DNA of 64,000 nucleotides from Marinospirillum sp035271045 (GCF_035271045.1 NZ_DATESC010000030.1:124001-188000); one strand, 5' to 3'. Shown: positions 7,373 through 16,460, counted from the stretch's first letter. Made by a program: numbers and translations. The notes: generated by a model not told the origin, from the sequence alone.

Positions 7373-9697
7373 ATGGCTCACCTTGCTAGAAGGCCTGCCT
7401 TCTTAACAACACCACTTAGCACAGCAATTGCTGTGTGCCTGTTCGCTGGCTCTACTTCACTTTATGCAAAAGATGCACAAGAGATGGATACTTTAGTTGT
7501 TACTGCCGCGGGTTATGAGCAAAAACTAACCGATGCACCCGCCAGTGTTACAGTGATTACTGCTGCTGAATTGCGTTCACGCCCTTACACCAATTTACTG
7601 GATGCTATGCGTGATGTTGAAGGCATTGATTTAGGCACGGGTCAAGATAAAAGTGGGCAAGGTACCATTTCTATGCGAGGTTTGGGCAGTGATTACACCT
7701 TGGTTTTAATTGACGGTAAACGCCAAAATAATAATGGTGATATTTACCCTAATGGTTTTGGTGGCTTTCAGTCAGCGTACCTTCCACCTTTAGATATGAT
7801 TGAGCGTATCGAAGTAGTACGCGGCCCAATGTCAACGCTTTATGGTGCTGATGCGATGGGTGGTGTAATTAACATTATCACCAAGAAAGTTTCTGATAAA
7901 TGGGTTGGCTCAATTACTCATAGTCGCACGTTTCAAGAAAATTCTGATTTAGGCAATGACACAACCACTGATTTTGCAGTGTCAGGCCCGTTGATTAAAA
8001 ACTTATTAGGTTTGACCGTGCGTGGCTCTATTTACGACAAAGAAGAATCGACACCAGAATACACAGCAACCAAAGACCCATCAGGTAATCCTTATCAACC
8101 TAGCACCGGTTTTGGTGGTGGTGGCTCAACATCTGATAATACTAATTACACCTCTGGCTTTCGTTTAGCCTTAACACCTGATAAACAAAATGAAATTCTA
8201 TTTGATTATGATATTTCGCGCCAAAAATATGATAACCGCTTGGCTCAGTTTGGTACTTTAGACTCTGCTGAAACGATTTTAGCTAGATCAAGAGTGGGCT
8301 ATGAAGAAACTCAGCGGACTTCGCGCGATCAAATGTCTTTAACACACATTGGTAAATGGGATTTTGGACGTAGTGAAGTTACCTTGACGCACCTAGAAAC
8401 TAAAAATAAAGGGCGATCATTGCCGCTAAGTTTAGAACAGCGCATTGCAGTTAGGGATCTAACAGGTTCTGAAGCAGATAATTTAGCTTGGATAGACAAT
8501 AACTTACTACCGCGTCCTAATCGTGAATTAGCCAGCAAAGGGTTAACAATCGATGCTAAGTTGGAATTGCCCTTAGGCGACCACTTTGTTGTAGTGGGTG
8601 GACAAGTGATTGACCAAGAAATGACCGACAATGTTTTTGGCTTGCTACGCACTGGGTATAACAACAGCTCAACACAAGAACACAAACAGTTTTCAGTATT
8701 TGCTGAAGATAATTGGGCAATAACTAAAGACTTTACCTTTACTGGTGGTATGCGTTACGACGATCACAGTGAATTTGGTGGGCATATTTCACCTAGAGTC
8801 TATGGTGTTTATAATTTAACCGATGCTTGGACGGTTAAAGGGGGCGTAAGTACAGGTTATAAAACACCCAAAACTTCTGACTTGTATGCTGGTTTAACTG
8901 GTTTTGGTGGGCAAGGTACCAGCCCTTGGGCAGGTAATCCTGATTTAGAACCTGAAACCAGCATTAGTGGTGAGTTGGCGGCGTATTTTACAGCAGATGA
9001 AGGCCATACCTTTAACGCCACTTTATTTATGACGCAGTTTAAAGATAAAATTCAAAATATAGATAACTGCCAAGATAACCCTTCTGGTAGCAAAGCCTGT
9101 GCCAATATTGATCCAAGGTGGATGGCCAGTACTGCTAATGGTGGCTTTAACAGTAGTATTAACTATAAAGGTAATGTTTCAGAAGCAGAAATTAAAGGTT
9201 TAGAGCTGGCTGGTCGTTACCTTCTGCCGTTTAACCTTTCTTTAAAAGCTAACTATACTTTTACAGATACTGAAGTAACCAAAGGGCCCGCTAAAGGTCG
9301 TCCTTTAACGGGTGATCCAACCAGTGCTTCGGCAAGCTCAGCGGATACGCCTGCTAAGCACATGGCGAACCTAACCTTAGATTGGCAGGCTAACCAAGAT
9401 TTAAACATGTATTTTGGTGTTTATGCCGAAGCAGACCGAGTGCGTGGCTGGGATGCTGATGGTAAGTATTTGCCAGACTATGAAGCCTACCAAGTTTTTC
9501 ACCTAGGCGGCAGTTATAATGTGTCAGAAACACTCACAATTTCAGCCCGTGTAAACAACTTACTTGATCGAGACTTTTCAGATTATGAAGTGGATTGGAA
9601 AGACAATGCAGGTACTTGGGAAGCCACTAAGCTAGATGATTACAAAGTGATTGATAAGTCACGCAACTTCTGGATTTCAGCGAATATGCGTTTCTAA
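7373..9697 (+). CDS. TonB-dependent outer membrane receptor (siderophore/CirA-like)
   Basis: 774 residues from the ATG at 7373, which has GGAG eight bases upstream; a TTG at 7355 would be an alternative. Signal peptide to about residue 33 (SLYAKDA), then the TonB box region DTLVVTA, a plug domain with SMRGLGSDYTLVLIDGKR and RIEVVRGPMSTLYGADAMGGVINIITKK, and a 22-strand barrel ending in the aromatic WISANMRF. The plug resembles CirA/IrgA/FepA-type catecholate siderophore receptors; I see no cobalamin riboswitch upstream, which argues against BtuB. Ligand not proven. It stands alone, with a leader rich in repeats and a terminator behind. Confidence 0.87.
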   Translation: MAHLARRPAFLTTPLSTAIAVCLFAGSTSLYAKDAQEMDTLVVTAAGYEQKLTDAPASVTVITAAELRSRPYTNLLDAMRDVEGIDLGTGQDKSGQGTISMRGLGSDYTLVLIDGKRQNNNGDIYPNGFGGFQSAYLPPLDMIERIEVVRGPMSTLYGADAMGGVINIITKKVSDKWVGSITHSRTFQENSDLGNDTTTDFAVSGPLIKNLLGLTVRGSIYDKEESTPEYTATKDPSGNPYQPSTGFGGGGSTSDNTNYTSGFRLALTPDKQNEILFDYDISRQKYDNRLAQFGTLDSAETILARSRVGYEETQRTSRDQMSLTHIGKWDFGRSEVTLTHLETKNKGRSLPLSLEQRIAVRDLTGSEADNLAWIDNNLLPRPNRELASKGLTIDAKLELPLGDHFVVVGGQVIDQEMTDNVFGLLRTGYNNSSTQEHKQFSVFAEDNWAITKDFTFTGGMRYDDHSEFGGHISPRVYGVYNLTDAWTVKGGVSTGYKTPKTSDLYAGLTGFGGQGTSPWAGNPDLEPETSISGELAAYFTADEGHTFNATLFMTQFKDKIQNIDNCQDNPSGSKACANIDPRWMASTANGGFNSSINYKGNVSEAEIKGLELAGRYLLPFNLSLKANYTFTDTEVTKGPAKGRPLTGDPTSASASSADTPAKHMANLTLDWQANQDLNMYFGVYAEADRVRGWDADGKYLPDYEAYQVFHLGGSYNVSETLTISARVNNLLDRDFSDYEVDWKDNAGTWEATKLDDYKVIDKSRNFWISANMRF

Positions 9698-9720
9698 AAA
9701 ACAATTAAAAAAACTTAACT

Positions 9721-9753
9721 AACCAGCCCTTTGAAAGATCGGCTGGTTTTTTT
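9721..9753 (+). terminator. Rho-independent terminator after the TonB receptor gene
   Basis: AACCAGCC (9721-9728) pairs with GGCTGGTT (9741-9748), followed by a run of T to 9753. Confidence 0.88.
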
Positions 9754-10037
9754 GGCGGCTTTTTTTGTCCTAGTGTGTTAAAATAACTACTTCTTAGCCA
9801 CTTTTAGGAATTTATGTTTAGTTGCAGCTTAGGCTTCAGCACCTCCTTAAAACCCCATCTTTTTGAAATCACTTGGCGCGGTGAGCTCTAAAGCACTCTT
9901 TGCTTTGCCTCATCTTAGCTATCGTTTTTAGTTGTTATATTGATTTTTAAAAAAATATGGAAGCTCTAAAAAAATGCTGATTTATTACGTTATTTATTAG
10001 CAGTGTTTTTTCAGAGAATCCCTAAAGGGGTTTTAAA
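9754..10037 (+). promoter_or_regulatory. Structured leader of the mdtJI pair
   Basis: There is no credible gene in this 284-base gap. Its last third carries two hairpins. The first has TGCTGAT (9975-9981) pairing with ATTAGCA (9996-10002), flanked by an A run before and a T run after, like an intrinsic terminator. The second has AATCCC (10017-10022) pairing with GGGGTT (10027-10032) around TAAA, which buries the AGGGG ribosome binding site of the first gene. This arrangement suits attenuation and translation control, possibly by the exported ligand. I see no known guanidine riboswitch motif. Function is inference. Confidence 0.5.
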
Positions 10038-10415
10038 ATGTATTATTGGATAATGCTTGCTTTAGCCGTTCTTGCTGAAGTTATTAGTACTATCGGCATG
10101 AAATTCGCCACGACCAGTTCACCTGTGCTGGGTTATTTATTAATGGCTGTGATGGTCACCTTTTCCTTTTATGCTTTCTCACGTGCAATTATTCGTATTC
10201 CTTTAGCTATCTCTTATGCTATTTGGGAAGGTCTTGGCTTATTTTTAATTGGGTTAGCTGGTGTACTTTTTTTTGGTGAAAAATTAAGTACTGGCGAGAT
10301 GCTAAGTGTTGCCTTAATGATGTTTGGTTTAATTTTGGTGACTTTTGATAAAGGACCTAAAGAACAAGAAAAAGAACAAGGTGTTATTCATGTCGCTAAG
10401 GAGTTAGCAGTATGA
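10038..10415 (+). CDS. mdtJ: SMR-family exporter subunit, MdtJ-like
   Basis: Four-helix small multidrug resistance protein of 125 residues. The YAIWEGLG motif at the start of helix 3 matches MdtJ, whose partner MdtI has WGG at this place, and the N-terminus MYYWIMLALAVLAEVISTIGMKFA has the conserved membrane-embedded glutamate of the family. In E. coli MdtJ and MdtI form a heteromeric spermidine exporter. The C-terminal tail is charged and longer than in a minimal SMR protein. Its stop overlaps the next start (ATGA), so translation is coupled. Substrate spermidine is taken from family knowledge only. Confidence 0.82.
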   Translation: MYYWIMLALAVLAEVISTIGMKFATTSSPVLGYLLMAVMVTFSFYAFSRAIIRIPLAISYAIWEGLGLFLIGLAGVLFFGEKLSTGEMLSVALMMFGLILVTFDKGPKEQEKEQGVIHVAKELAV

Positions 10416-10726
10416 TTATTCCAGTGTCTTTATTGTTGGGTTCGGTTTCTTTAGATTTAGTTGCAACTTATTGCGTTAAGCGTTCAAAAGGCTTTAAGCG
10501 CATGGCTTGGGGTATCGTTGGTTTGTTAGCGCTGATTGCAGCCTTTGTGTTGCTAAGTTTTGTGGTGCGTTATATACCTTTGGGCATTGCTTATTCTGTT
10601 TGGGGTGGCTTAGGTGTGCTAGGTACGGTATTAATCGACCGTTTTGTCTTCAAGTCTCGCTTGGGTAAACAGGGCGTGATTGGTGTTATTTTTATTATTA
10701 TTGGTATTGTTGCCCTACAGCTTTAA
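10412..10726 (+). CDS. mdtI: SMR-family exporter subunit, MdtI-like
   Basis: 104 residues, four membrane helices. The motif YSVWGGLG corresponds to YALWGGFG of MdtI. The membrane-embedded acidic residue that homodimeric SMR pumps have in helix 1 is an aspartate here (SVSLDLVATYCVK). It overlaps mdtJ by four bases, as expected of an obligate heterodimer. A 7-bp stem, CTACAGC / GCTGTAG, spans the stop codon (10715-10734). Confidence 0.82.
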   Translation: MIIPVSLLLGSVSLDLVATYCVKRSKGFKRMAWGIVGLLALIAAFVLLSFVVRYIPLGIAYSVWGGLGVLGTVLIDRFVFKSRLGKQGVIGVIFIIIGIVALQL

Positions 10727-10734
10727 GGCTGTAG
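10715..10734. terminator. Stem-loop spanning the mdtI stop codon
   Basis: CTACAGC and GCTGTAG enclose a 6-base loop that contains part of the stop codon. It has no T run, so it is at best a weak terminator or an mRNA 3'-end stabiliser. Confidence 0.35.
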
Positions 10735-10757
10735 AGCATTTTAGGCTTTCAGTGTTG

Positions 10758-11147
10758 CTAGCCTATGCCCTGATCTTCAGGGTGAAAGGAAGCCGTTAAT
10801 TCGCTACTGCCGCTGCAAAGGCTGATAAGTAAACGCGCGATTAAATCATGCATAATCAGTGTTTTGCGGTTATTAGTTTCTTCGTAGTGGCTTTTAATGC
10901 GCTCTTTTAACTGTAAGTCACCTGAAACTTCAACCAATATATCAACTTGTTCTGCTGCTTTAACCAGCGCCATTGGGTCGGTAAAGCAAGGGATTTTTTG
11001 CTCGGCTGCTAGTTGCATACCAGGTGATTGAGCGTCCACATCCGCAACACCAAGAATATTAATGTAGTCATATTTCAATAAGTCTTGTAGTAGCGGTGTT
11101 CCTGTTCGTCCAGCCCCAATTAATGCAATGCTTAATATTTGACTCAT
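10758..11147 (-). CDS. Standalone NAD(P)-binding Rossmann-fold protein
   Basis: 129 residues. IALIGAGRTGTPLLQDLL is a Rossmann glycine-rich loop, followed by an acidic end of strand 2 (GVADVDAQSPG) and VDILVEVSGD. This resembles the N-terminal nucleotide-binding domain of homoserine dehydrogenases and Gfo/Idh oxidoreductases, but no catalytic or substrate domain follows. The HDLIARLLISL segment recalls, from memory, NAD-binding domains attached to bacterial sensor kinases. The start has GGAGAG upstream. It is divergent from the FapA gene. A redox-sensing or regulatory role is possible; no enzyme activity can be assigned. Confidence 0.65.
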   Translation of the reverse strand: MSQILSIALIGAGRTGTPLLQDLLKYDYINILGVADVDAQSPGMQLAAEQKIPCFTDPMALVKAAEQVDILVEVSGDLQLKERIKSHYEETNNRKTLIMHDLIARLLISLCSGSSELTASFHPEDQGIG

Positions 11148-11333
11148 GCATTTCTCTCCTTTTGTTTTAATGCTTACTTAGAATGGTGAGCCAGCTTACC
11201 TTTAAATTGATCTATTAGGAAAGATTAAATAGCTGACGCTATCAGCCGCACTTATATTTTTTGCTTGTGGTATTAACAAAATATGCTAGCTTGGATTATA
11301 TTTTGATTGGTGGTTTTATATTGGGGTGGTTTT

Positions 11334-13013
11334 ATGGATAAAAAAGTCGACAAAAATAACACTCAACCCACCGAACTGCCAACGCTTGATCGGCTAGGTA
11401 TCGTTTTTAGTGTAAAAGACAACCATGAGTTATGGGTAGAGTTTAATCCACAAGAAGCAACGCGTGAACTGAGTATTGAGCAATTTACCTCACTTACTTT
11501 TGATGCGGGTTATTTGCCTGAAGACTACCCACTGATTGCTGCCAATATAGCCGTTTTTTTAGATGCTATACGTCGTCGTCAACCGCAGCTTAGTTGCATT
11601 AGTATTCCGCAAGATGCCCATGTTGAGGTTTTTTTAAGCCCTGATAAGCTTTTAGCTGGCATGGTGCTGTATGGCGCTCAAGGTTTGGGCAAGCCTGTTA
11701 ATCGTGAAGTTTTAGATGAAGCAATTAGAAAATCTAAAATTATTGAAGGTTTAATTGAGGGTATTTTAGATGAACTAATTAACCCTAAACTGGCAATTAA
11801 TTTACGTAACACGGGCAATAGTTATTGCACGGTTATCGCTTATGGTGAAATCCACATTAATGGTCAAGATGCTAGTTTAGAAGTGTTAATAGAAGACGCT
11901 TCTGACCGTCGACCTTTGGAAGACGAGCACGGCCGAATGCATTACCTTGAAAAAGGTGACTTTCCTTATATAGAAGAAGAAACACCTTTGTTAAGGCGTT
12001 ATCCGCCCACTAAAGGCAAGCCAGGCATGACGGTGAACGGTAAAGTTATTCGTGCTAAAGATGGTAAAGATATTCAGTTTCGCATTAAAGATGCCAGTGT
12101 AAAAATGTCTGAAGCTGATGAGGATCTTTTGGTTGCCGCTGTCGCTGGTTTGCCAGTGCTTTATGATAAAGGTGCTCAAATCGAGCAAACTTTAAAGATT
12201 GATAATGTTGATTTGTCTACCGGCCATGTGCGTTACCGAGGCAGTATTGAGATTAAAGGTGATGTGCGTGATGGTATGCAGGTGGTGGCAACGGGCGATA
12301 TAAAAATTGGTGGTATTATTGATGCCGCTTTTATTAAAGCCGGCGGTCATATAGAACTTATTGGTGGCGCTATAGGTCATCAAAATGCAGAATTTACAAC
12401 GGGAAAAGCGGCACTAAAAGCAGCCTACAGTATTAAGGCACGTTTCGCGCATGAAGCGGTGATGGAAGCAGGTCACGAAATTATTATTAGTAACCAAGTG
12501 ATGCACTCTAAGCTAACGTCGGGTAGTTTTATTCAGGTGCTGGGGAAAGGACGGGTTGTGGGCGGTAGTATGAAAGCGGTTGATTATATTGAGCTAAATA
12601 CTAGCGGTGCGATTGCTTATAGCGAAACCCGTTTAGAAGTGGGTGAGTGTGCTGAGTTACAAATGCAATACACGGCTTTATTGGCAATGCTGAATAAAAT
12701 AGATGATAAAAAATACCAGCTTATTGAGCTAGCACGTAAAGTGCGTCAAAAAGGCCGTGCTGAAGTTTTAAAGATGAAAGATAAGCTCATTGCAACTAAA
12801 GAAAAAATACAAGAAGAAGCGCACCAGCTTAACGCAGCTTTAGTGGTGATGGAAGAGCAATTAAAACGCTTTTACGCTGCTAAAGTGGTCGTTAAACAAC
12901 GGGCTTATCCGGGTACTTTTATTGCTTTAGCAGGTTCGCACCTTGAAGTAAACAAAGAGTTAGATAAAGTGACTTTTTATTTACAAGATGGGCAGGTACA
13001 AACCCGCCAATAA
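11334..13013 (+). CDS. FapA (DUF342) family protein
   Basis: 559 residues from the ATG at 11334, with GGGGTGG just upstream; a TTG at 11307 is the alternative. The N-terminal half is the FapA N domain, with GMTVNGKVI at about 240. The centre is a repetitive right-handed beta-helix with alternating G and V residues (YRGSIEIKGDVRDGMQVVATGDIKIGG; described in parts at residues about 300-400). The C-terminus is a coiled coil followed by a short beta tail. Members in Vibrio and Bacillus are linked to cell polarity, pole-to-cell-centre signalling or polymer assembly; the biochemical role is not settled. No neighbours suggest a pathway. Confidence 0.75.
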   Translation: MDKKVDKNNTQPTELPTLDRLGIVFSVKDNHELWVEFNPQEATRELSIEQFTSLTFDAGYLPEDYPLIAANIAVFLDAIRRRQPQLSCISIPQDAHVEVFLSPDKLLAGMVLYGAQGLGKPVNREVLDEAIRKSKIIEGLIEGILDELINPKLAINLRNTGNSYCTVIAYGEIHINGQDASLEVLIEDASDRRPLEDEHGRMHYLEKGDFPYIEEETPLLRRYPPTKGKPGMTVNGKVIRAKDGKDIQFRIKDASVKMSEADEDLLVAAVAGLPVLYDKGAQIEQTLKIDNVDLSTGHVRYRGSIEIKGDVRDGMQVVATGDIKIGGIIDAAFIKAGGHIELIGGAIGHQNAEFTTGKAALKAAYSIKARFAHEAVMEAGHEIIISNQVMHSKLTSGSFIQVLGKGRVVGGSMKAVDYIELNTSGAIAYSETRLEVGECAELQMQYTALLAMLNKIDDKKYQLIELARKVRQKGRAEVLKMKDKLIATKEKIQEEAHQLNAALVVMEEQLKRFYAAKVVVKQRAYPGTFIALAGSHLEVNKELDKVTFYLQDGQVQTRQ

Positions 13014-13032
13014 TTGATTTAAGCAAGCTGTT

Positions 13033-13332
13033 TTAAGGTAGCACTTTCTTAAAAGGTTTAATGCTGACTTGCTGATAAACACCGGCTGCAACATAGGGGT
13101 CAGCATCAGCCCAAACTTGCGCTGCTTCTAGGCTAGTAAATTCTGCTACCACTAAACTGCCAGTAAAACCTGCATCCCCTGGGTTTTCACTGTCAATGGC
13201 TGGATTAGGGCCTGCCAGTAATAAACGCCCTTCATCACGCAACACCGCTAAGCGGGCTAGGTGTTCAGGCCTTGCCTGCATTCTTTGTTGCAATGTGTTG
13301 GGTTTGTCGGTGCAAATAAGTGCATAAAACAT
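13033..13332 (-). CDS. yciI: YciI family protein
   Basis: 99-residue ferredoxin-like protein of the YciI/DGPF family. The start MFYALICTDKPN, the RPEHLARLAVLRDEGRLLLAGP segment and the late EAAQVWADADPYVAAGVY segment are all characteristic. A GGAGA lies before the start. It is divergent from the PHP phosphoesterase gene, a pairing also met in other gammaproteobacteria. Biochemical role unknown; the fold resembles muconolactone isomerases and the His-Asp pair of the family has been linked to hydrolase activity. Confidence 0.85.
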   Translation of the reverse strand: MFYALICTDKPNTLQQRMQARPEHLARLAVLRDEGRLLLAGPNPAIDSENPGDAGFTGSLVVAEFTSLEAAQVWADADPYVAAGVYQQVSIKPFKKVLP

Positions 13333-13392
13333 TCAACTGTTCTCCTTACAAAAATGTTAATCTGATTGCCTTAAAAGTAATCAGTGGTTGTT

Positions 13393-14241
13393 ATGTCTTC
13401 TTTATTGATTCAAGAATGCGATTATCATATGCATTCCACCGCATCAGACGGTTCGTTAAGCCCCACTGCACTAATGGTTTTTGCTGCTGAACAGGGCATT
13501 AAAGAGTTGGCGCTGACCGACCATGATACCTTCGACGGCGTAGCAGAAGCCACTGCTGCTGCTGAGCAGCAAGGTATACGCTTAATACCCGCTATGGAAT
13601 TTTCTTGTAACTGGCTGGGCATTACTATTCACCTAGTGGCTTTGTGGCCACAAGGCTTAAATCAAGCGGCCCATGATTTAGCCGAAGCACAGCGTAAAGC
13701 CCGCTGGAGTCGCGCAGAACAAATCATTGAGCGCCTAGCAAAAACAGCAGCGCCGCTTGAATTAGCAACAGTACTAAAATATTCTAACGGTGGTGTACCG
13801 GGTCGCCCACATTTTGCGGAAGCGATGGTGGCTGCAGGCTATGTGACTAACCACAGTCAGGCTTTTCGTAAATGGTTAGGCAGCGGTAAACTTGGCGATA
13901 TTAAAGGCCATTGGAAACTGCTAAGCGAAGCCGTGCCTTGGTTAGTTGAAACCGGCGCTTTTGTTAGCTTAGCGCACCCTCAGCATTATAAATTAACGCG
14001 CAGTAAGCGTAAGCGCTTAGTTGTGGCTTTTGCTGAAGCGGGTGGTCATGCCATTGAAGTGGTGAGTGGTCAGCAAGATCCTCAACAAACCCAAAGTTTA
14101 GTGCGCTTAACACAAGAGTTACAGCTTAAATCAACTTGGGGCAGTGACTTCCATCATCCGGGGATTATCTGTCCTGCACCGGGTCGTTATGCTGCGTTAC
14201 CGGATACTTGCATTCCTTTAAGTCAAGTTTTTAATCGTTAA
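13393..14241 (+). CDS. PHP-domain phosphoesterase (TrpH/RNase AM-like)
   Basis: 282 residues starting at the ATG at 13393; a GTG at 13384 is possible. The N-terminal metal motif reads HMHSTASDGSLSP (His12 and His14), followed by LTDHDTFDG and, late, WGSDFHHPG, the classic PHP metal-ligand set. In E. coli the homologue (YciV) removes nucleotides from 5' ends of RNA and hydrolyses 3',5'-nucleotide bisphosphates. It starts a run of co-directional genes (YciO-like, scpA, scpB, rluB) found in the same order in Pseudomonas. Confidence 0.88.
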   Translation: MSSLLIQECDYHMHSTASDGSLSPTALMVFAAEQGIKELALTDHDTFDGVAEATAAAEQQGIRLIPAMEFSCNWLGITIHLVALWPQGLNQAAHDLAEAQRKARWSRAEQIIERLAKTAAPLELATVLKYSNGGVPGRPHFAEAMVAAGYVTNHSQAFRKWLGSGKLGDIKGHWKLLSEAVPWLVETGAFVSLAHPQHYKLTRSKRKRLVVAFAEAGGHAIEVVSGQQDPQQTQSLVRLTQELQLKSTWGSDFHHPGIICPAPGRYAALPDTCIPLSQVFNR

Positions 14242-14271
14242 GTGAAGTATTTAACTTTAGAGTGATTATTT

Positions 14272-14895
14272 ATGAGCCAATTTTTTGAAATACACCCAGA
14301 CAATCCACAGCACAGGTTTATTCAGCAAGCCGTCACTATTTTGCGCGAAGGTGGTGTGATTGCTTACCCAACCGATTCTGCTTATGCACTGGGTTGTTGC
14401 GTGGGTGAAAAAAAAGCCGTTGAGCGAATTAAGCGTATTCGTAACCTTGATGATAAGCATAACTTTACCTTGATGTGTGCCGATTTATCCGACTTGTCGA
14501 CCTATGCCAAAGTTGATAATGCGGTATTTCGACTGCTTAAAAACACCACGCCTGGCCCTTATACGTTTATTTTAAATGCCACCAATGAAGTGCCACGCCT
14601 GCTGCTGCACCCTAAGCGTCGTACTATAGGCTTGCGTGTGCCTGACCATACGTTAACCCGTGCTTTATTGGCTGAACTTGGCACAGCAATGATGAGTGTT
14701 ACGCTGATTATGCCTGATGAAGAATTCCCTTTATTTGATGCACAAACCATTCAAGAGCGTTTAGGTAAGTTGGTTGATTTGGTTATCGACGGTGGTACTT
14801 GTTCTATTGAACCCACTTCTGTTATCAATCTTTGCACGGGCGTACCAGAAATTACCCGTGAAGGTCGAGGTGATTTATCGGCTTTTGGTGGTTAA
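14272..14895 (+). CDS. YciO/Sua5-family threonylcarbamoyl-AMP synthase-like protein
   Basis: 207 residues covering the YrdC-like fold: GGVIAYPTDSAYALGC at about 25, the KRIRNLDDKHNFTLMC segment, TPGPYTFIL at about 102 and the RRTIGLRVPDH motif. The position between the PHP protein and scpA marks it as the YciO paralogue and not the main TsaC. YciO has only weak threonylcarbamoyl-AMP activity in the literature, so its true role may differ from tRNA t6A synthesis. Confidence 0.85.
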   Translation: MSQFFEIHPDNPQHRFIQQAVTILREGGVIAYPTDSAYALGCCVGEKKAVERIKRIRNLDDKHNFTLMCADLSDLSTYAKVDNAVFRLLKNTTPGPYTFILNATNEVPRLLLHPKRRTIGLRVPDHTLTRALLAELGTAMMSVTLIMPDEEFPLFDAQTIQERLGKLVDLVIDGGTCSIEPTSVINLCTGVPEITREGRGDLSAFGG

Positions 14896-14898
14896 TCC

Positions 14899-15717
14899 GT
14901 GTCGTCAACCTTAGCTAAGCCTGTGCAATTAGAACTTTTAGCTAAGGTTGATGGTGAGCCATATACGCAACTGCCAGAAGGTTTATTTATTCCACCCGAG
15001 GCATTAAGGGTTTTTTTAGAGACTTTTGAAGGCCCACTGGATTTATTGCTCTATTTAATTCGTAAGCATAATCTCGATATTCTAACCATTAATGTGGCTG
15101 AAATTACTCGTCAGTACATTGGCTATTTAGATTTAATGCAAGATTTAAAAATAGAACTCGCTGCCGAATACCTAGTCATGGCAGCCTTGTTAGCTGAAAT
15201 AAAATCACAAAGTTTATTACCGCGCCATGCCGTGCTAGATGAAGTCTGTGAAGAAGACCCACGCGCTGAGTTAATTCGTCGCTTGCTTGAGTATGAGCGC
15301 TTTAAAACCGCTGCTGAGCGTTTAGATGATTTACCACGCCAAGAGCGCGATATTTTTCCCGTTAATCCAAGTTTGCCAAGTTTAGAAAGCCGTGTGCTGC
15401 ATCCTGACGTTGATTTGCAAGAAGTTCTGCTGGCTTTTGCGCGTTTAATGCAGCGCTCTGATCTATTGGTACATCACCAAGTTAGCCGTGAACCATTGTC
15501 GATTCGTGAACGCATGACGCAGGTTTTAGACACTTTAAAAGCCGCATCGAATTACCTAGCTTTTGACGCACTATTTGATTTAACGGAAGGTCGCCAAGGT
15601 TGGGTCGTTACTTTTTTAGCATTATTAGAATTGGTTAAAGAACAGTTAGTTGAGCTAGTCCAAACCCAGTTATTTGCAATGATTCACATAAAGATAAAAG
15701 ACGAAATTTTTGAATGA
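14899..15717 (+). CDS. scpA: Segregation and condensation protein A
   Basis: Kleisin subunit that bridges the two heads of SMC and organises the chromosome. 272 residues with the hallmark FEGPLDLLLYLIRKHNLDI near residue 40, then helices that bind ScpB and a C-terminal winged helix. It starts with GTG, three bases after the previous stop, and its stop overlaps the scpB start (ATGA). Operon with scpB and rluB. Confidence 0.93.
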   Translation: MSSTLAKPVQLELLAKVDGEPYTQLPEGLFIPPEALRVFLETFEGPLDLLLYLIRKHNLDILTINVAEITRQYIGYLDLMQDLKIELAAEYLVMAALLAEIKSQSLLPRHAVLDEVCEEDPRAELIRRLLEYERFKTAAERLDDLPRQERDIFPVNPSLPSLESRVLHPDVDLQEVLLAFARLMQRSDLLVHHQVSREPLSIRERMTQVLDTLKAASNYLAFDALFDLTEGRQGWVVTFLALLELVKEQLVELVQTQLFAMIHIKIKDEIFE

Positions 15718-16460
15718 ATGAATTTTCTTTGCCGCAATTAACGCGCATTGTGCAGGCTTTATTGTTAGCGGCAAAAACACCTTTAACACTTGAACAGCTT
15801 GCAGCGATATTTGATGAATATCAGCGTCCATACCCTTATAAACTGCGCGAAGTTTTGGCAATTTTGCAACAAGAGGCGGCTGATTCTAGCCAAGAATTAA
15901 TTGAAGTCGCGGGTGGTTTTCGTTACCAAATTAAGGCGGATTATGCACCTTGGGTTAGCCGATTATGGGATGAAAAACCACCACGTTATTCGCGTGCGTT
16001 ATTAGAAACACTGTCGTTAATTGCGTATCGACAGCCAGTAACCCGCAGTGAAATTGAAGATGTGCGGGGTGTAAGCGTGGGTTCACAAATCATTCGTACT
16101 CTTGAAGAAAGGGAGTGGATAAGAGTGATTGGACACCGTGAAGCCCCTGGTAGACCAGCGCTTTATGCCACTACACGGCATTTTTTAGATTATTTTAATT
16201 TAAAAAGCTTAAATGAGCTGCCAACACTTGCTGCTTTGCGTGCGCTAGCAGAAAATGAGCAGCAAGAATGGCAAGATGATTTAGACCAAACATTGCATTC
16301 ACCTTTGTTAGATTTAGAGGATGATAAAGTGGCTAATGAAACCGATAATCAAGTCGATGAATCGGTAAGCTTTGGTGATTTGCTAGATAAAAATTTACCC
16401 GATGTTAAAGAGCTAACTTTTGCTGATTTAGCAGCGCGTTTTAAAACCGACGGAGACTAA
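15714..16460 (+). CDS. scpB: Segregation and condensation protein B
   Basis: 248 residues, two winged-helix domains that dimerise and load on ScpA. Clear motifs: LLLAAKTPLTLEQLAAIF, then LLETLSLIAYRQPVTRSEIEDVRGV near residue 100 and GRPALYATTRHFLDYF. An acidic C-terminal tail of about 70 residues extends beyond the core. Translationally coupled to scpA. Confidence 0.93.
   Translation: MNEFSLPQLTRIVQALLLAAKTPLTLEQLAAIFDEYQRPYPYKLREVLAILQQEAADSSQELIEVAGGFRYQIKADYAPWVSRLWDEKPPRYSRALLETLSLIAYRQPVTRSEIEDVRGVSVGSQIIRTLEEREWIRVIGHREAPGRPALYATTRHFLDYFNLKSLNELPTLAALRALAENEQQEWQDDLDQTLHSPLLDLEDDKVANETDNQVDESVSFGDLLDKNLPDVKELTFADLAARFKTDGD

Noticed and set aside
9754..10037. Guanidine riboswitch ahead of SMR genes
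   Set aside because: I looked for the conserved loops of the guanidine classes and did not find them; the leader is reported only as structured and unassigned.
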